A DNA stretch of 38,503 nucleotides from Defluviitaleaceae bacterium (lineage in GTDB: Bacteria > Bacillota > Clostridia > Lachnospirales > WQUN01): assembly GCA_009786925.1 (NCBI GenBank), contig WRGY01000120.1, forward strand, positions 1 through 38,503. Direction: 5' to 3'. Every line of letters begins with the position of its first letter. Position 1 is the first letter of the stretch. Made by a program: the position numbers and the translations under genes. Under the pieces are notes generated by a model that was not told the origin of the DNA, did no database searches, and saw nothing but the letters and a program-made list of their open reading frames with translations. Below are positions 7,216 to 16,806 of the stretch, in pieces.

Positions 7216-9063
7216 TTATCTTAAAAAGTTTGCTAATGACATCTGTATCACGCCCGAATTTGCACGCATAGAAGCCATAAAAATCGCCTCGGCAGAAAAG
7301 CGCATGATGGTAGCTCGTATCAGGTCGGTATCTTCATTATCGCTTGTTAGCTGTGTATATGCAACCTCATCTTCTTCCAGACGGCTTTGCACAAGCTCCA
7401 TGCGCACCATACGTGCGCCGAGTCGTGTTTGCTCACGCATAGAGTTATCCGAGTGACGGTCTATGAGGAAGAGCATGTTATTAAACTGGTTGTGCAAAGC
7501 ATATGTGGCCATACGATTTTCGTCTACGAGTTGCTTGGTTACGGCGGCATCTATAGCAGCATCGTCATAGCCCATACGTTGGAAATGCTGACGAAGTTCG
7601 CTTTCGTCAGAGATATGGAGCGAGTCTGCAAACTCAAAGAAACGCCTAAAGTCAGCAAACATTTTGTCGGTCAGCACATCCTTAGCCAAAGAGTTAACCT
7701 GAATGCGTGTGCGAGAAGCAAATTCGTATTCTATTCCCTGATTATGCATATTTAGCGATACATTCAGCTCTGCGCGGTCGAGAGGGATGGGGACACCGTC
7801 GATGTTTAATGCCCTCACAAGTTCCACACCCTGTACGCGAGTATCCTCCATGATGTGTGTGGACACTCCGCCCTCTACTGTGACGACATTTTCGGCGGCA
7901 CGCGCTGTTGGGAATGTGACAGAAACATTGGTATTTGTATTAAAAAATTGTTGCGGAATATGGACGACATTGCCCACGATATTTGCAAATGGCGGCAAAG
8001 ATGCACGCAGTTCTTCGGGCAAATCATGGATGGAGGCTCCACCCCCGGTATATGGTGTAAAAGCGGCGGGCAGAGTAAAGCTGTACATAGCCATACCACC
8101 GATGGATGTCGCAGGGCCGTCTGCCGCATGACGCGAAAAATACTTTGTTACATTATAAATCAGTGTAGACCCGGGCGGGATATGAGATGTATCTGTAGAA
8201 ATAATTTCTCGACCCGTAAAATAAACAGAAGGGTTGATGTCGCCTTGACGGAAGCCCGTTTTGCGATATGTGACGCTCACACCTTCTCTCGGGAAGTTTG
8301 CGGCTGTATCCCTATGCATTACAAGCTCACCCGTCTCGGGTATAAAATGCATGACAGGCACAGGTGGTGTCGCTCCGTTATTTGCAGGCGGAATATATGC
8401 ATCGGCATTTGTGATGCTCAAGGTACGCACCTCAAAACCCGGTACATGAGGCACCGCATCCAGCCCCGTATAAGCCAGCTTTAACACACTGATGTCGTGA
8501 GAAACAGGCTGATAGGTACCCAGCCCACCCGGCACAATCAGCCTTTGGAAAGACTGCTCCCGAGCTATATCCGCCAGCCCAAAATGTTGTGTAACTACAA
8601 AACTGCGGTTATTGTCAGCAACAAACATAGGCGGCTCGTTTGTACGGAAACCGGAAAACAGATAGTTGCCACCAAATGTCTGGTTCATTTCATGCCCGAG
8701 TTGGTTAAACAACGAGTTCATTTGACGTATGATTGTCTGCATATTCGTGACGTTGTTATCACCATTCGCGCCTTGTACCACGAGGTTGCGCATTTGGAAG
8801 AGTAGTTCCTGATTGATATTATTGAATGTAGATTCCGTGACATTCATCCACGCAATCCCTTGGTCTACGTTGCGTTGGAACTGCATATTTTCATGCACAG
8901 ATGTACGGAACATGAGTGCGCGTGATGCAATAATCGGGTCATCAGAAGGTCGCTGTATACGCTGTCCCGTTTCTATAGAACGGATAATACCGTCCAGCCT
9001 GCGCATATTACGATTTATATGCATGAGCGTGGTATTTGTCATCATTGCATTAGTCAGTCGCAT
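7216..9063 (-). CDS. flgL: FlgL, hook-filament junction protein (second copy)
   Basis: A 615-residue flagellin-like hook-associated protein. The N-terminus MRLTNAMMTNTTLMHINRNM with SIETGQRIQRPSDDP and the C-terminal helix ending RANSGVIQMSLANFLR are the paired coiled segments of FlgL that form the junction core. It is roughly twice the length of Bacillus FlgL (about 300 residues); the extra length is a surface-domain insertion between about residues 150 and 450. The ATG is preceded by AGGGG overlapping the stop of the other flgL copy. The paralogue upstream shares the RPSDDP motif and the C-terminal RLEEDEVA(Y/F)T segment. Confidence 0.93.
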   Translation of the reverse strand: MRLTNAMMTNTTLMHINRNMRRLDGIIRSIETGQRIQRPSDDPIIASRALMFRTSVHENMQFQRNVDQGIAWMNVTESTFNNINQELLFQMRNLVVQGANGDNNVTNMQTIIRQMNSLFNQLGHEMNQTFGGNYLFSGFRTNEPPMFVADNNRSFVVTQHFGLADIAREQSFQRLIVPGGLGTYQPVSHDISVLKLAYTGLDAVPHVPGFEVRTLSITNADAYIPPANNGATPPVPVMHFIPETGELVMHRDTAANFPREGVSVTYRKTGFRQGDINPSVYFTGREIISTDTSHIPPGSTLIYNVTKYFSRHAADGPATSIGGMAMYSFTLPAAFTPYTGGGASIHDLPEELRASLPPFANIVGNVVHIPQQFFNTNTNVSVTFPTARAAENVVTVEGGVSTHIMEDTRVQGVELVRALNIDGVPIPLDRAELNVSLNMHNQGIEYEFASRTRIQVNSLAKDVLTDKMFADFRRFFEFADSLHISDESELRQHFQRMGYDDAAIDAAVTKQLVDENRMATYALHNQFNNMLFLIDRHSDNSMREQTRLGARMVRMELVQSRLEEDEVAYTQLTSDNEDTDLIRATIMRFSAEAIFMASMRANSGVIQMSLANFLR

Positions 9064-9074
9064 AAAGTCTACCC

Positions 9075-10643
9075 CTATCTGTTGATATAATCTGCCAAAG
9101 AAAGCTGTGTCGTGCGTGCAATAGCCATGAGCGCGTGATTAAATGCCGCTTCGGCACCGCTTTTACGCATGATGGCGGCGGCGAGGTCTGTATCCTCATT
9201 TTGAGAAAGAAGCTCCGTAAATGCAACCTCATCCTCTTCCAGACGGATACTTATCATCTCCAGCCTTGCCATACGAGAGCCGAGATTAGAATGCTCACGT
9301 TGTGCCTGTGACGCATGTTGCATGATTGTTTCGAGCATGTTATTTATGCGGTCATGCAAAGCGGCAGAAAACATCGCCTTTTCGTCAGACAAAAACTCAC
9401 TTACCGCTTCGATTAGCTCGTCACCTGTGAGTTGATGGGCCGGCCCCCTAAAGTACTCTTCAATAACACGCGGGTCAGATGTCACAAGAGAATCCGCAAA
9501 GTCAAACAGTCTGCGCAAATCCGAAAACAGATTAGCGGTCAATACATCGCGTGCATGTGCATTGATTGTGATATATGCCATGGGCGATACTTCCATCTGG
9601 ATATTTTGCCCCGCAGTATCAAAATGCTGTGTTGTTGCACCGTTGATTGTTGTCACACCACCCGCAGTCGTAAGCGTACCGCCTATGAGTTCTACAGATT
9701 GGAAATAAACTATAGGGTTTAGCTCACCCGCACGCAGGTTGTTTTTTTCATATACTACATTGATGCCTCCGTGGTTATTGATGAGGTCTCGTGTAGCATC
9801 ACTCATCACCAACTCACCGGTATCACGCAAAAAGTGAATTACGGGCAGACCGTTATATTCGTCATCAGGATTGTATGCTGTATGCTGTGGTGATGGCGGC
9901 GGAAGCAGAGGGTCAGGGCGCATATCAGTAGAGTCCAACGTGATTACATGGAAGTTAATCGCACCATCTGCCGAAGTAATCCCCGGTTGCGGCACATCAG
10001 CATTAGGTACATTCAGATGGAAATCAACATTTGTAAACGGAAGTTTTATCACATTGATATAAAAATCTTCGGGCATATGTGTGGGACTTTGTCTATGGAA
10101 AGCAATGGCCCGCTCTATGGTTGATGCAGAAAAATTTTGTGTGATTACAAAGCTACGCTCCGCAGGCCAATCTGTTTTCAAAACAGGCGGCTGGTTTGTA
10201 TGGAAGCCCGAAAACACATATCTGCCCAGATATGTTTGGTTCATATCAACGCCAAACATCTGGTCAAAATATTGACGCAACTCTGTGAGGATTGCACGTT
10301 GGTCGGGCAGTTCATTTGTACCTGTTTGCGCGGCTTCTACCAGACGTGTATAAATACGATTCATCAATGAAGGTGTAGTGGGGCTACCTGTCAATATGCT
10401 GTTAAACGCCGCCTCGGATACCTCCATCCAAGCCATACCCTGTTGGGTATTGCGCAAAAACTGCTCCGCCTCCGACAAAATAGTACGATAGCGCAACGCC
10501 CGCGAAGAAAGCAAGGGGTCATCAGAAGGCCGTTGAATTTTCTTTCCTGTTTCTATCGAAACAACAAGATTATTCAGATGCCTGGCATTACGCCAGATAT
10601 TATTCATGGCACCGCCATAAATCATTGAGTTGGTTACACGCAT
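9075..10643 (-). CDS. flgL: FlgL, hook-filament junction protein (first copy)
   Basis: A 522-residue FlgL paralogue. It begins MRVTNSMIYGGAMNN and carries SIETGKKIQRPSDDP and the C-terminal RLEEDEVAFTELLSQNEDTD, ending TTQLSLADYINR. ATG 10643 is preferred over one five codons upstream because GGGGG is well placed before it. FlgL is exported through the flagellar type III apparatus and sits between FlgK and the filament. It lies 78 bp after flgK and 11 bp before the second flgL, all in one operon. Two adjacent, clearly divergent flgL genes are unusual and suggest two alternative or mixed junctions. Confidence 0.92.
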   Translation of the reverse strand: MRVTNSMIYGGAMNNIWRNARHLNNLVVSIETGKKIQRPSDDPLLSSRALRYRTILSEAEQFLRNTQQGMAWMEVSEAAFNSILTGSPTTPSLMNRIYTRLVEAAQTGTNELPDQRAILTELRQYFDQMFGVDMNQTYLGRYVFSGFHTNQPPVLKTDWPAERSFVITQNFSASTIERAIAFHRQSPTHMPEDFYINVIKLPFTNVDFHLNVPNADVPQPGITSADGAINFHVITLDSTDMRPDPLLPPPSPQHTAYNPDDEYNGLPVIHFLRDTGELVMSDATRDLINNHGGINVVYEKNNLRAGELNPIVYFQSVELIGGTLTTAGGVTTINGATTQHFDTAGQNIQMEVSPMAYITINAHARDVLTANLFSDLRRLFDFADSLVTSDPRVIEEYFRGPAHQLTGDELIEAVSEFLSDEKAMFSAALHDRINNMLETIMQHASQAQREHSNLGSRMARLEMISIRLEEDEVAFTELLSQNEDTDLAAAIMRKSGAEAAFNHALMAIARTTQLSLADYINR

Positions 10644-10721
10644 AATGGATTCCCCCACCGATTTTTAGTTTAAGACCCTTTAATCCGTTACTTTTCCGGT
10701 TTAGTCGTTTTGGTTAAAGGT

Positions 10722-13544
10722 TTAGAAATTGCCGAGCCTGTTAATCAATGTGTCATATATCGTATCGAGTACGTTGATGAGCCGCGATGATGCAACAAAC
10801 ATATTTTGGAATCGCACAAGATTCATCATTTCTTCTTCTGTGTCTACACCTTTTACGGATAGACGATGGTTATGTGTATGATGTGTCACCTCTGCATAGC
10901 TTGTGCGGAACATATAGGCTTGGTTGTTATCTACAGCGAGATGGTTACTCGTTGCTATGATAAAGTCGATTAGGCGACCTTCGCGGAAGAGACTCTGGTC
11001 ATTGCCTACCGCAAGGAAACCGTGGACTATATCGTTGTTTGCCTGCCCGATATTCGGATTGCTGGAGGCCGCAAGTAGCGAAGGGTCCTCCATAAGCTCC
11101 GGGTTTACGATAAAGTTTAGCGCGTTAAATTGGCTATAGTCTATGGTAAACAATGGACGACCCATAGAGTCACGCGCTACGTTGTTTGGTGGGTTTGGGT
11201 CTGCTACTGTTACCAGATTGCCGTTAGCGTCACGCAGTGGATTTCCGTCAGCGTCTGACAATATCCACAGCCTAAGGCTTTGCATCGGGTCGTCGTTCAC
11301 TAACATACCCGGCAGTCCCGTAATCGGGTCCTCCATGGTAAAAAACAATGTATTTCTGTTGTCGCCATTAGCATCAAATCCGAAGATATGCCCTGTCGAA
11401 CCCGGTATTTCCAATCCGTCGGCATTGCGCCCTTCGTTTATGGCACGAGCGAATGTGCGGATTAGGTGGTTTAGTTGATTCATATAAAATGGAATGCCTT
11501 TAAAATTTGTTGTTGGTGCAACGGGTCTGGACGTACCCGCAGGGAATCCCGGAGCGGTAGCCTCATCGAGTATGGCTTCGAGGCTGTCCCTGAATGCATC
11601 CAACCCCGTAACCGTAGCAGAGGCGGCGATAAACGCTTCCAAATCTGCTTGGCTTGCATATGGGCTTATTGTGTTGAGGTTTAAGCCATTTGCTAAAGCA
11701 CGCATTGCGGCGATTTGTGCATCAAGTTCATCTCTCAATGCCTCATAGTCCGCCACAAAACCTGCGGCCGCACCGGACTCTATTTCATCTATCCTTCTCT
11801 GTACGAGCTCCAACATATCTACGGCATTACCGATTGCCCATTCCAGTTGCGCATGTATACGCTCCGGGAATGTTGTGATTTCGCCGAGGCCTGTCATTGC
11901 CGTGTTTAGGTTGGTCAAATGTGTGTTTGCGGTTGTCACCTGTGCTTCTATATCGTCGGGTATGGATGCAAGCTCCGTCAATGCCGCACGTAATGGGGAC
12001 AGATGCCCATTAACATTATCCTGTAGATTGCGCAATGTACTCATCACTGCGTGGTCAGCAGGAAGATGGTTGCCAAGCTCTGCATAAAGGTTTGCAATAG
12101 CATCCCTAAAATCATCATGACTAAGCGCGTCAGCGGCGGCTGTGGCTGCTGCCGAGTTACCTGTGGCAGCCGCGGCTGTATTCGCCAGCGTGGTTGCGTT
12201 TTCCAAAAGGTCTTCTAATGCTGTGATATATGCATTTAAAGCAGGGTTAGCGGTGAGGTTTACTGCATTACCTATGGATGCGCGAAGGCTCGGAAGCCCC
12301 ATATTTGTAGTGAGTGTCAATACATGCGAAGGCGCGGGTACGTTAATAGAACTACGCAACTCATTGCGACGTGACAGTTGGTCGGCTAAGGCGCGAGCAT
12401 ATTCGCGTGCCTCTTGTGTGGTAGACGCACCACCGAGCGCGGCCAAGCTGTCGTTACGGAGCGTCACCCACCCCGGCATACTTCCCGACAATGTGTCAAG
12501 CCTCGTCCCCAATGTATCAATGAATGCAAACGACCTCTGCAATGCAGCCAACTGGTCGGCAATCATCATACTACCCGTGAGTGTGGGCGGCATGGTAGAC
12601 TGTCCGCCGTTTCCGTCGCGTACATCTACTATACCCCGCAATTTTCCGCTAAGGGTAGAGCTGTGGATATTAAAACGTGAACCTGTTGTTGTAAAAAATA
12701 CATCATACAACCCACCTACGTCCATCTCGTTTCGGCGTGCGCCGGAGCGTGGGTCGTGGATATTGTCACGAGCTACAAGCTCCAATGAGTTTTTGCGGGT
12801 GTGGTCTACAAAGTCATAACCGTTTATCATCACAGAAAGTCTGCGGTCGTTTTCCAAACCGGGGCGAGAAAAATCACGCTCTTCTACCTGGACATTAACC
12901 AAGCCGGAGAGTTCGTCTATCAATAATGCACGCTGGTCACGCAGGTCGTTCGCATTGCTGCCGTCTCGCTCAAAAATATGAATCTGGCGATTAATATCTG
13001 CAATTTGTTGACCGAGGCTGTTGATTGTCACTATTACATCAGCAAATTCTCTGTTTAGGTCTTGCTGTTGGCGTTGCAATGCAAATGCGTTTTGGCGGAT
13101 TTGTTCCGTTAGGGAGTGCGCATTTGTAACTACGTTTGTACGGAAGGTAGGCTCATGTGCGCGAGTAGTGAGGTCTTGCAATGTCGAGAAAAACCCATTA
13201 AATGTACGTTTTACGCCTACGTTAGGGAGCTGGTTAAACACCGTCTCAACAAAACCGAGATGCGTGTTTTTTGCAGTAAATTGATTATGAATCGCGGACT
13301 GATGCCAAAATTTTCTGTCCAAAAAACGGTCGCGGATTTGTATAACGCCTGTCACCTGTGAGCCTGTACCATACATACCGCGTCCTGTACCCAAAAGTGG
13401 TCTACCCGCTTGCATCTGTGCTACCTGACGCGAAAATCCGGGTATTTCGGAGTTTGCAATATTATGTGATGTCACATTAAGTTGAGCCCGAGCGGTATTA
13501 AGTCCTGAAGTTGCAACATGAAGTCCAAAAAAAGCTGAACGCAT
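10722..13544 (-). CDS. flgK: FlgK, hook-associated protein 1 (second copy, very long)
   Basis: A 940-residue FlgK. The N-terminal GLNTARAQLNVTSHNIAN and GFSRQVAQMQAGRP and the C-terminal GVDTEEEMMNLVRFQ...VLDTIYDTLINRLGNF are the axial-protein signatures at both ends. Between about residues 330 and 690 is an Ala-rich, mostly helical insertion that roughly doubles the usual 500-600 residue length. FlgK forms the first ring above the hook and is exported with the FlgN chaperone. The ATG has GGGGG 7 nt upstream. It follows the other flgK by 11 bp. Confidence 0.94.
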   Translation of the reverse strand: MRSAFFGLHVATSGLNTARAQLNVTSHNIANSEIPGFSRQVAQMQAGRPLLGTGRGMYGTGSQVTGVIQIRDRFLDRKFWHQSAIHNQFTAKNTHLGFVETVFNQLPNVGVKRTFNGFFSTLQDLTTRAHEPTFRTNVVTNAHSLTEQIRQNAFALQRQQQDLNREFADVIVTINSLGQQIADINRQIHIFERDGSNANDLRDQRALLIDELSGLVNVQVEERDFSRPGLENDRRLSVMINGYDFVDHTRKNSLELVARDNIHDPRSGARRNEMDVGGLYDVFFTTTGSRFNIHSSTLSGKLRGIVDVRDGNGGQSTMPPTLTGSMMIADQLAALQRSFAFIDTLGTRLDTLSGSMPGWVTLRNDSLAALGGASTTQEAREYARALADQLSRRNELRSSINVPAPSHVLTLTTNMGLPSLRASIGNAVNLTANPALNAYITALEDLLENATTLANTAAAATGNSAAATAAADALSHDDFRDAIANLYAELGNHLPADHAVMSTLRNLQDNVNGHLSPLRAALTELASIPDDIEAQVTTANTHLTNLNTAMTGLGEITTFPERIHAQLEWAIGNAVDMLELVQRRIDEIESGAAAGFVADYEALRDELDAQIAAMRALANGLNLNTISPYASQADLEAFIAASATVTGLDAFRDSLEAILDEATAPGFPAGTSRPVAPTTNFKGIPFYMNQLNHLIRTFARAINEGRNADGLEIPGSTGHIFGFDANGDNRNTLFFTMEDPITGLPGMLVNDDPMQSLRLWILSDADGNPLRDANGNLVTVADPNPPNNVARDSMGRPLFTIDYSQFNALNFIVNPELMEDPSLLAASSNPNIGQANNDIVHGFLAVGNDQSLFREGRLIDFIIATSNHLAVDNNQAYMFRTSYAEVTHHTHNHRLSVKGVDTEEEMMNLVRFQNMFVASSRLINVLDTIYDTLINRLGNF

Positions 13545-13555
13545 AAATTATCCCC

Positions 13556-15829
13556 CTATCGGCCTACTCGGCCTGTGCCGTTTACTATAGTATCTATCAT
13601 GCCATCTATCATATTAAATACGCGAGAAGCCGCTTGGAATGCAAACTGGAATCGCAACATTGATGCCATTTCTTCATCCATGGATACTCCTTTTATACGC
13701 ATTCTCATACTTTGCGCTTGGTCTGTCGTGATTGTACCTGTGGTCACTTTGCTGGCGGCTTCTGCTGTTTCTGTAGCAATCATCCCGGTAAAACGGATGT
13801 ATGCATCCTGTACATTAAAACTACGCTCGCCTATGGTGACAGAATAATGTCCCGCACCTGACATCCACACCTGTTGCAACGCAACCAAAAGGTCGGTATC
13901 ACCGGGCGCACCGCTGAGTGAGAGTGCGAGCAGGTTATGTCCACCCGCGGCTCTAAATTCAGGGTTTATTCTTATATTGTTAATCGTAAAAATGGTGGAT
14001 GTGCTGTTTGGGTTTTCGTAGTTGCTTATTGGCCACGGACGACGCGGCACTCGACGCGGCAGACCCGTCAAATCGTCTATGTCCGTAGGGTCGGGTATAA
14101 AAGGTGAGCCATCGGGGTTTGTTACATAAAAACGATATTGCCCCGTATGGTCGCGTGGATGTGTTTCTTCTGTATAGCGGACGAAAAGAGGTATACCTCC
14201 ACGCTGTGGGTCGCTCATATCCAGCGGGCGGAGCGGCACTCGACGCGGCTCTCCGGTTATAGGGTCTATGTCATTTATATCAGGTATGACGGGGTCGCCG
14301 TTTGCATCTGTTTGATAGAAAAGGAAGTTGCCGTCGTTACCACGCAGATAGCCCATGAGAGCGTCGTTTATCATAGTGACAACACTGTTAACTATACGGT
14401 CGAGATTGATTTGCACTTGCGAAATTTTTGCATTTTCTACCGACCACATATGGGCGCGGTGATTATGCCTTTGTGCCATATAGTCGCGTTCCATCTCCAA
14501 CAAAAGAGGAGGAAGGTCTGCCACTGCTGTACCTATATATCTCTGTATAAAACGGTTTGGGTCGTGGTTATGATGCTCCAATGCCCGTTGCAATAAATCC
14601 AACGAATGCTCAAGTGCTTCACGCTCTGCGGCGGTAAGTGGCGGAACAAGCGTTGTACTTGCAAGCCTTTCCTCCGTCGCGGTTATGGCCGCCTCCAGCC
14701 TTTGCCCAAATGTACCTGTCGCAGGTACGGCCAAATCAGGGTTTGCAAACGCCGCTTGTACTGCCTGCGCAAGCTGACGAATACCAAAAACAGGTTCGCC
14801 GTTTTGTATGCCCGGCGGTATAAGCTGGTCAGCGTCTACCACCAGCGGCGGACGCAGTTGGTCACTCATATGATTCATGGGTGAAGTACCTCTGGCTTGC
14901 AGGAGAGCAAGCAAAGTACCGCTGTCGTTTCGGTTGGCAGCGTTTATTGGGGTGAGATAGTTTAAATAAGATGTAAACTCGGTGGGCGGTGTCCCCGCCG
15001 AAAGGATGTCCGTAGAATGTGTGAACACAGGCTCTACAAACGACGACTCGCGAGAGATAAAACGTAGTCCCATCTGCGACTGTGTAGTACCTGTAAGAAT
15101 ATGATGACCGAGTGAAGTAATATTTACCTCACCCCGAGGGCCGTAAAATACGTCTATGGGTATCATCGTAGCCAAGTGGTCAAGCAAAAGGTTACGCTCG
15201 TCTCGCCAGTCATTTGCATTGTCACCCATGGCTTCTGCGGCGATAATGCGGCGGTTAAGGTCGGAAATGGCAGACACTGTAGCGTTTATGCCTGTACGCC
15301 CGTTTACGATTTCGCGGATTTGGGCATCCAAATTCATTTGATACTCAATTAGGCCTTGGAAAACTTCCTGCGATTTTATTAGAAATGATTCTGAATTTGA
15401 AAGGAAAAATTGGCGTGTAGCAAGTCCTTCAGGATGAGAGGTAAGCTCCTGTATAGAAAACCAGATATTGTTGAGTGCTGTTTGGAAGTTATATCCACCA
15501 TGCAACTCGCCGAGTAATGTTTCGATTTTGATACCGGCCGCCACTTTTGTGGAATAAAAGTTAAGCTGTGCAACGTTATTGCGGAAGTTTATATCGAGGA
15601 ACTCATTGCGGATTTGGTGTACCTCACTCCAGTCGGCACCCATCCCCACAACCATACGGTTGCCGCCGCCGCTTACACCTACGGTGCGTGTAAACGCCGT
15701 GTTTTGTACTATCCGCTGACGCGAAAAGCCATGTGTCTCGGCATTTGCTATATTATGACCCGTGACGTTCAAGTTGCGCTGTGCAACCCTAAGTCCGCTG
15801 TTGGCTACCGTTAATCCTGAAAACCCCAT
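13556..15829 (-). CDS. flgK: FlgK, hook-associated protein 1 (first copy)
   Basis: A 757-residue FlgK. The N-terminus carries GLRVAQRNLNVTGHNIAN and the C-terminus GVSMDEEMASMLRFQFAFQA followed by VFNMIDGMIDTIVNGTG, the two halves of the rod-like core. A variable middle contains an internal duplication: units at about residues 504-536 and 567-600 both read Gly-x-P-x-IPD...DID...TG-x-PRRVP. The ATG has AAGGGG upstream and lies 13 bp after flgN, whose product should chaperone it. Its paralogue downstream is only distantly similar outside the termini. Confidence 0.94.
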   Translation of the reverse strand: MGFSGLTVANSGLRVAQRNLNVTGHNIANAETHGFSRQRIVQNTAFTRTVGVSGGGNRMVVGMGADWSEVHQIRNEFLDINFRNNVAQLNFYSTKVAAGIKIETLLGELHGGYNFQTALNNIWFSIQELTSHPEGLATRQFFLSNSESFLIKSQEVFQGLIEYQMNLDAQIREIVNGRTGINATVSAISDLNRRIIAAEAMGDNANDWRDERNLLLDHLATMIPIDVFYGPRGEVNITSLGHHILTGTTQSQMGLRFISRESSFVEPVFTHSTDILSAGTPPTEFTSYLNYLTPINAANRNDSGTLLALLQARGTSPMNHMSDQLRPPLVVDADQLIPPGIQNGEPVFGIRQLAQAVQAAFANPDLAVPATGTFGQRLEAAITATEERLASTTLVPPLTAAEREALEHSLDLLQRALEHHNHDPNRFIQRYIGTAVADLPPLLLEMERDYMAQRHNHRAHMWSVENAKISQVQINLDRIVNSVVTMINDALMGYLRGNDGNFLFYQTDANGDPVIPDINDIDPITGEPRRVPLRPLDMSDPQRGGIPLFVRYTEETHPRDHTGQYRFYVTNPDGSPFIPDPTDIDDLTGLPRRVPRRPWPISNYENPNSTSTIFTINNIRINPEFRAAGGHNLLALSLSGAPGDTDLLVALQQVWMSGAGHYSVTIGERSFNVQDAYIRFTGMIATETAEAASKVTTGTITTDQAQSMRMRIKGVSMDEEMASMLRFQFAFQAASRVFNMIDGMIDTIVNGTGRVGR

Positions 15830-15842
15830 AACTATATACCCC

Positions 15843-16358
15843 TTATCTCATTGCATTAAATGTGCCTGATGCTCCGTCACCATCCGCGCCGGGAGCGGGT
15901 CGTGTTGGATATGGTGTAGGCTCCGGTGCGATGGTAGAACGTAGCGCGTTTAGCGAATATTCTACAAACTCCATAGAACTCTCCAGCAAAGATTTGTTTA
16001 TATCATTGATTTCTTTTAGCTTTTCTACCGCTTCTCGCAGAGCCGCACCCGACTCTCGCAGTTTTTCTTGCTCTGTCGGCTGGTCTTTCAGTATCTCGAT
16101 TATGTCTGCAAGTGAGAGGGTATCATCCTTTTTAAAGAGCATCACGTCTGCTATATCTTTTACTAAGGCAATACGATTTTTTTCCAAACGATTGTTTTGC
16201 GAAATGACCATGTTTTTCAAGTTTACTAAATTTTGCAATGTTTCAATGTCATTTTTGATAATCGCGTCTTTTTCTTCTAACGAAAGGCCGTACAGCTCTG
16301 CATGGCGTTCGGTCTGTTCCCTCATTACGTCTGCGAGTTGGTCTATCATACCTGCCAT
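15843..16358 (-). CDS. flgN: FlgN, export chaperone for FlgK/FlgL
   Basis: A 171-residue, mostly helical protein with the FlgN pattern: an N-terminal helix (MIDQLADVMREQTERHAELY), an EEKDAIIKNDIETLQNLVNL stretch typical of the family, and a C-terminal helix ending in NALRS. A Pro/Gly-rich tail of about 25 residues follows. FlgN-type chaperones hold FlgK and FlgL for the flagellar export gate. Position between flgM and flgK supports the call. A second ATG three codons later is an equally possible start. Confidence 0.87.
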   Translation of the reverse strand: MAGMIDQLADVMREQTERHAELYGLSLEEKDAIIKNDIETLQNLVNLKNMVISQNNRLEKNRIALVKDIADVMLFKKDDTLSLADIIEILKDQPTEQEKLRESGAALREAVEKLKEINDINKSLLESSMEFVEYSLNALRSTIAPEPTPYPTRPAPGADGDGASGTFNAMR

Positions 16359-16437
16359 AACACGCCGCGCCTTTCCGGATTCAATATAAAGACTCCTTTG
16401 AGATTTTTGTATGACAAATCAATCCCAAAAGAGCCCC

Positions 16438-16464
16438 ATTATAACATCCTTGTATTTTTGTAAA
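16438..16464 (-). promoter_or_regulatory. Possible sigma-A promoter before flgN
   Basis: Minus strand TTTACA (16464-16459), 15-bp spacer, TATAAT (16443-16438), immediately after the flgM stop and about 80 bp before flgN. The spacer is shorter than ideal. It would allow flgN-flgK transcription independent of the promoter upstream of flgM. Confidence 0.35.
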
Positions 16465-16468
16465 AAAA

Positions 16469-16741
16469 TTATGCCCTGAGTATACTTGCGGCGACATCCT
16501 GCGCACTTACGCGATACGTGCCTGCGTCAAGCATTTCTTGTATCCTGTTTACCAAGCTTTCTCGAATGTCCGGCGTATCGGCGATTGCTCTCCGTGCCGT
16601 CTGATATTCTCCTGCCTGGGCTGACAAAGACACCCTGTCTGATTCTGTCACTCTGCTGTCTGTACGTGCTGTACGCGCAGTCGGTCGAGCGTTTTGCGCA
16701 CTATACGCGCTCATTACACCGGAAATTCTCATGTCCATCAT
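16469..16741 (-). CDS. flgM: FlgM, anti-sigma-28 factor
   Basis: A 90-residue FlgM. The C-terminal half (DRVSLSAQAGEYQTARRAIA, then PDIRESLVNRIQEMLDAGTY and VSAQDVAASIL) matches the sigma-28-binding region. The N-terminal half is polar and probably disordered, as expected for a protein exported through the hook. AGGAGG lies 5 nt before ATG 16741 and 8 nt before ATG 16738; either may be used. A sigma-28-like -10 element lies just upstream, consistent with feedback control. It heads the flgM-flgN-flgK-flgL cluster behind comF, as in Bacillus subtilis. Confidence 0.93.
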   Translation of the reverse strand: MMDMRISGVMSAYSAQNARPTARTARTDSRVTESDRVSLSAQAGEYQTARRAIADTPDIRESLVNRIQEMLDAGTYRVSAQDVAASILRA

Positions 16742-16778
16742 CAAGCCCTCCTTTTACATTTTATTTGTTTCAAATATT

Positions 16779-16806
16779 TTATCGGCAGTTTGCGATGATT
16801 TAATTA
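16779..16806 (-). promoter_or_regulatory. Sigma-28 (FliA/SigD) promoter upstream of flgM
   Basis: Minus strand GCCGATAA (16786-16779) is a perfect match to the sigma-28 -10 consensus. A TAAT at 16806-16803, separated by 16 nt, can serve as the -35 (consensus TAAA). The -35 overlaps the comF stop codon. Transcription would start about 30 bp before the flgM ribosome site. Confidence 0.65.

Noticed and set aside
12142-12819. 225-codon plus-strand frame opposite the second flgK
   Set aside because: Shadow of the Ala-rich FlgK insertion; no ribosome site and no domain pattern.
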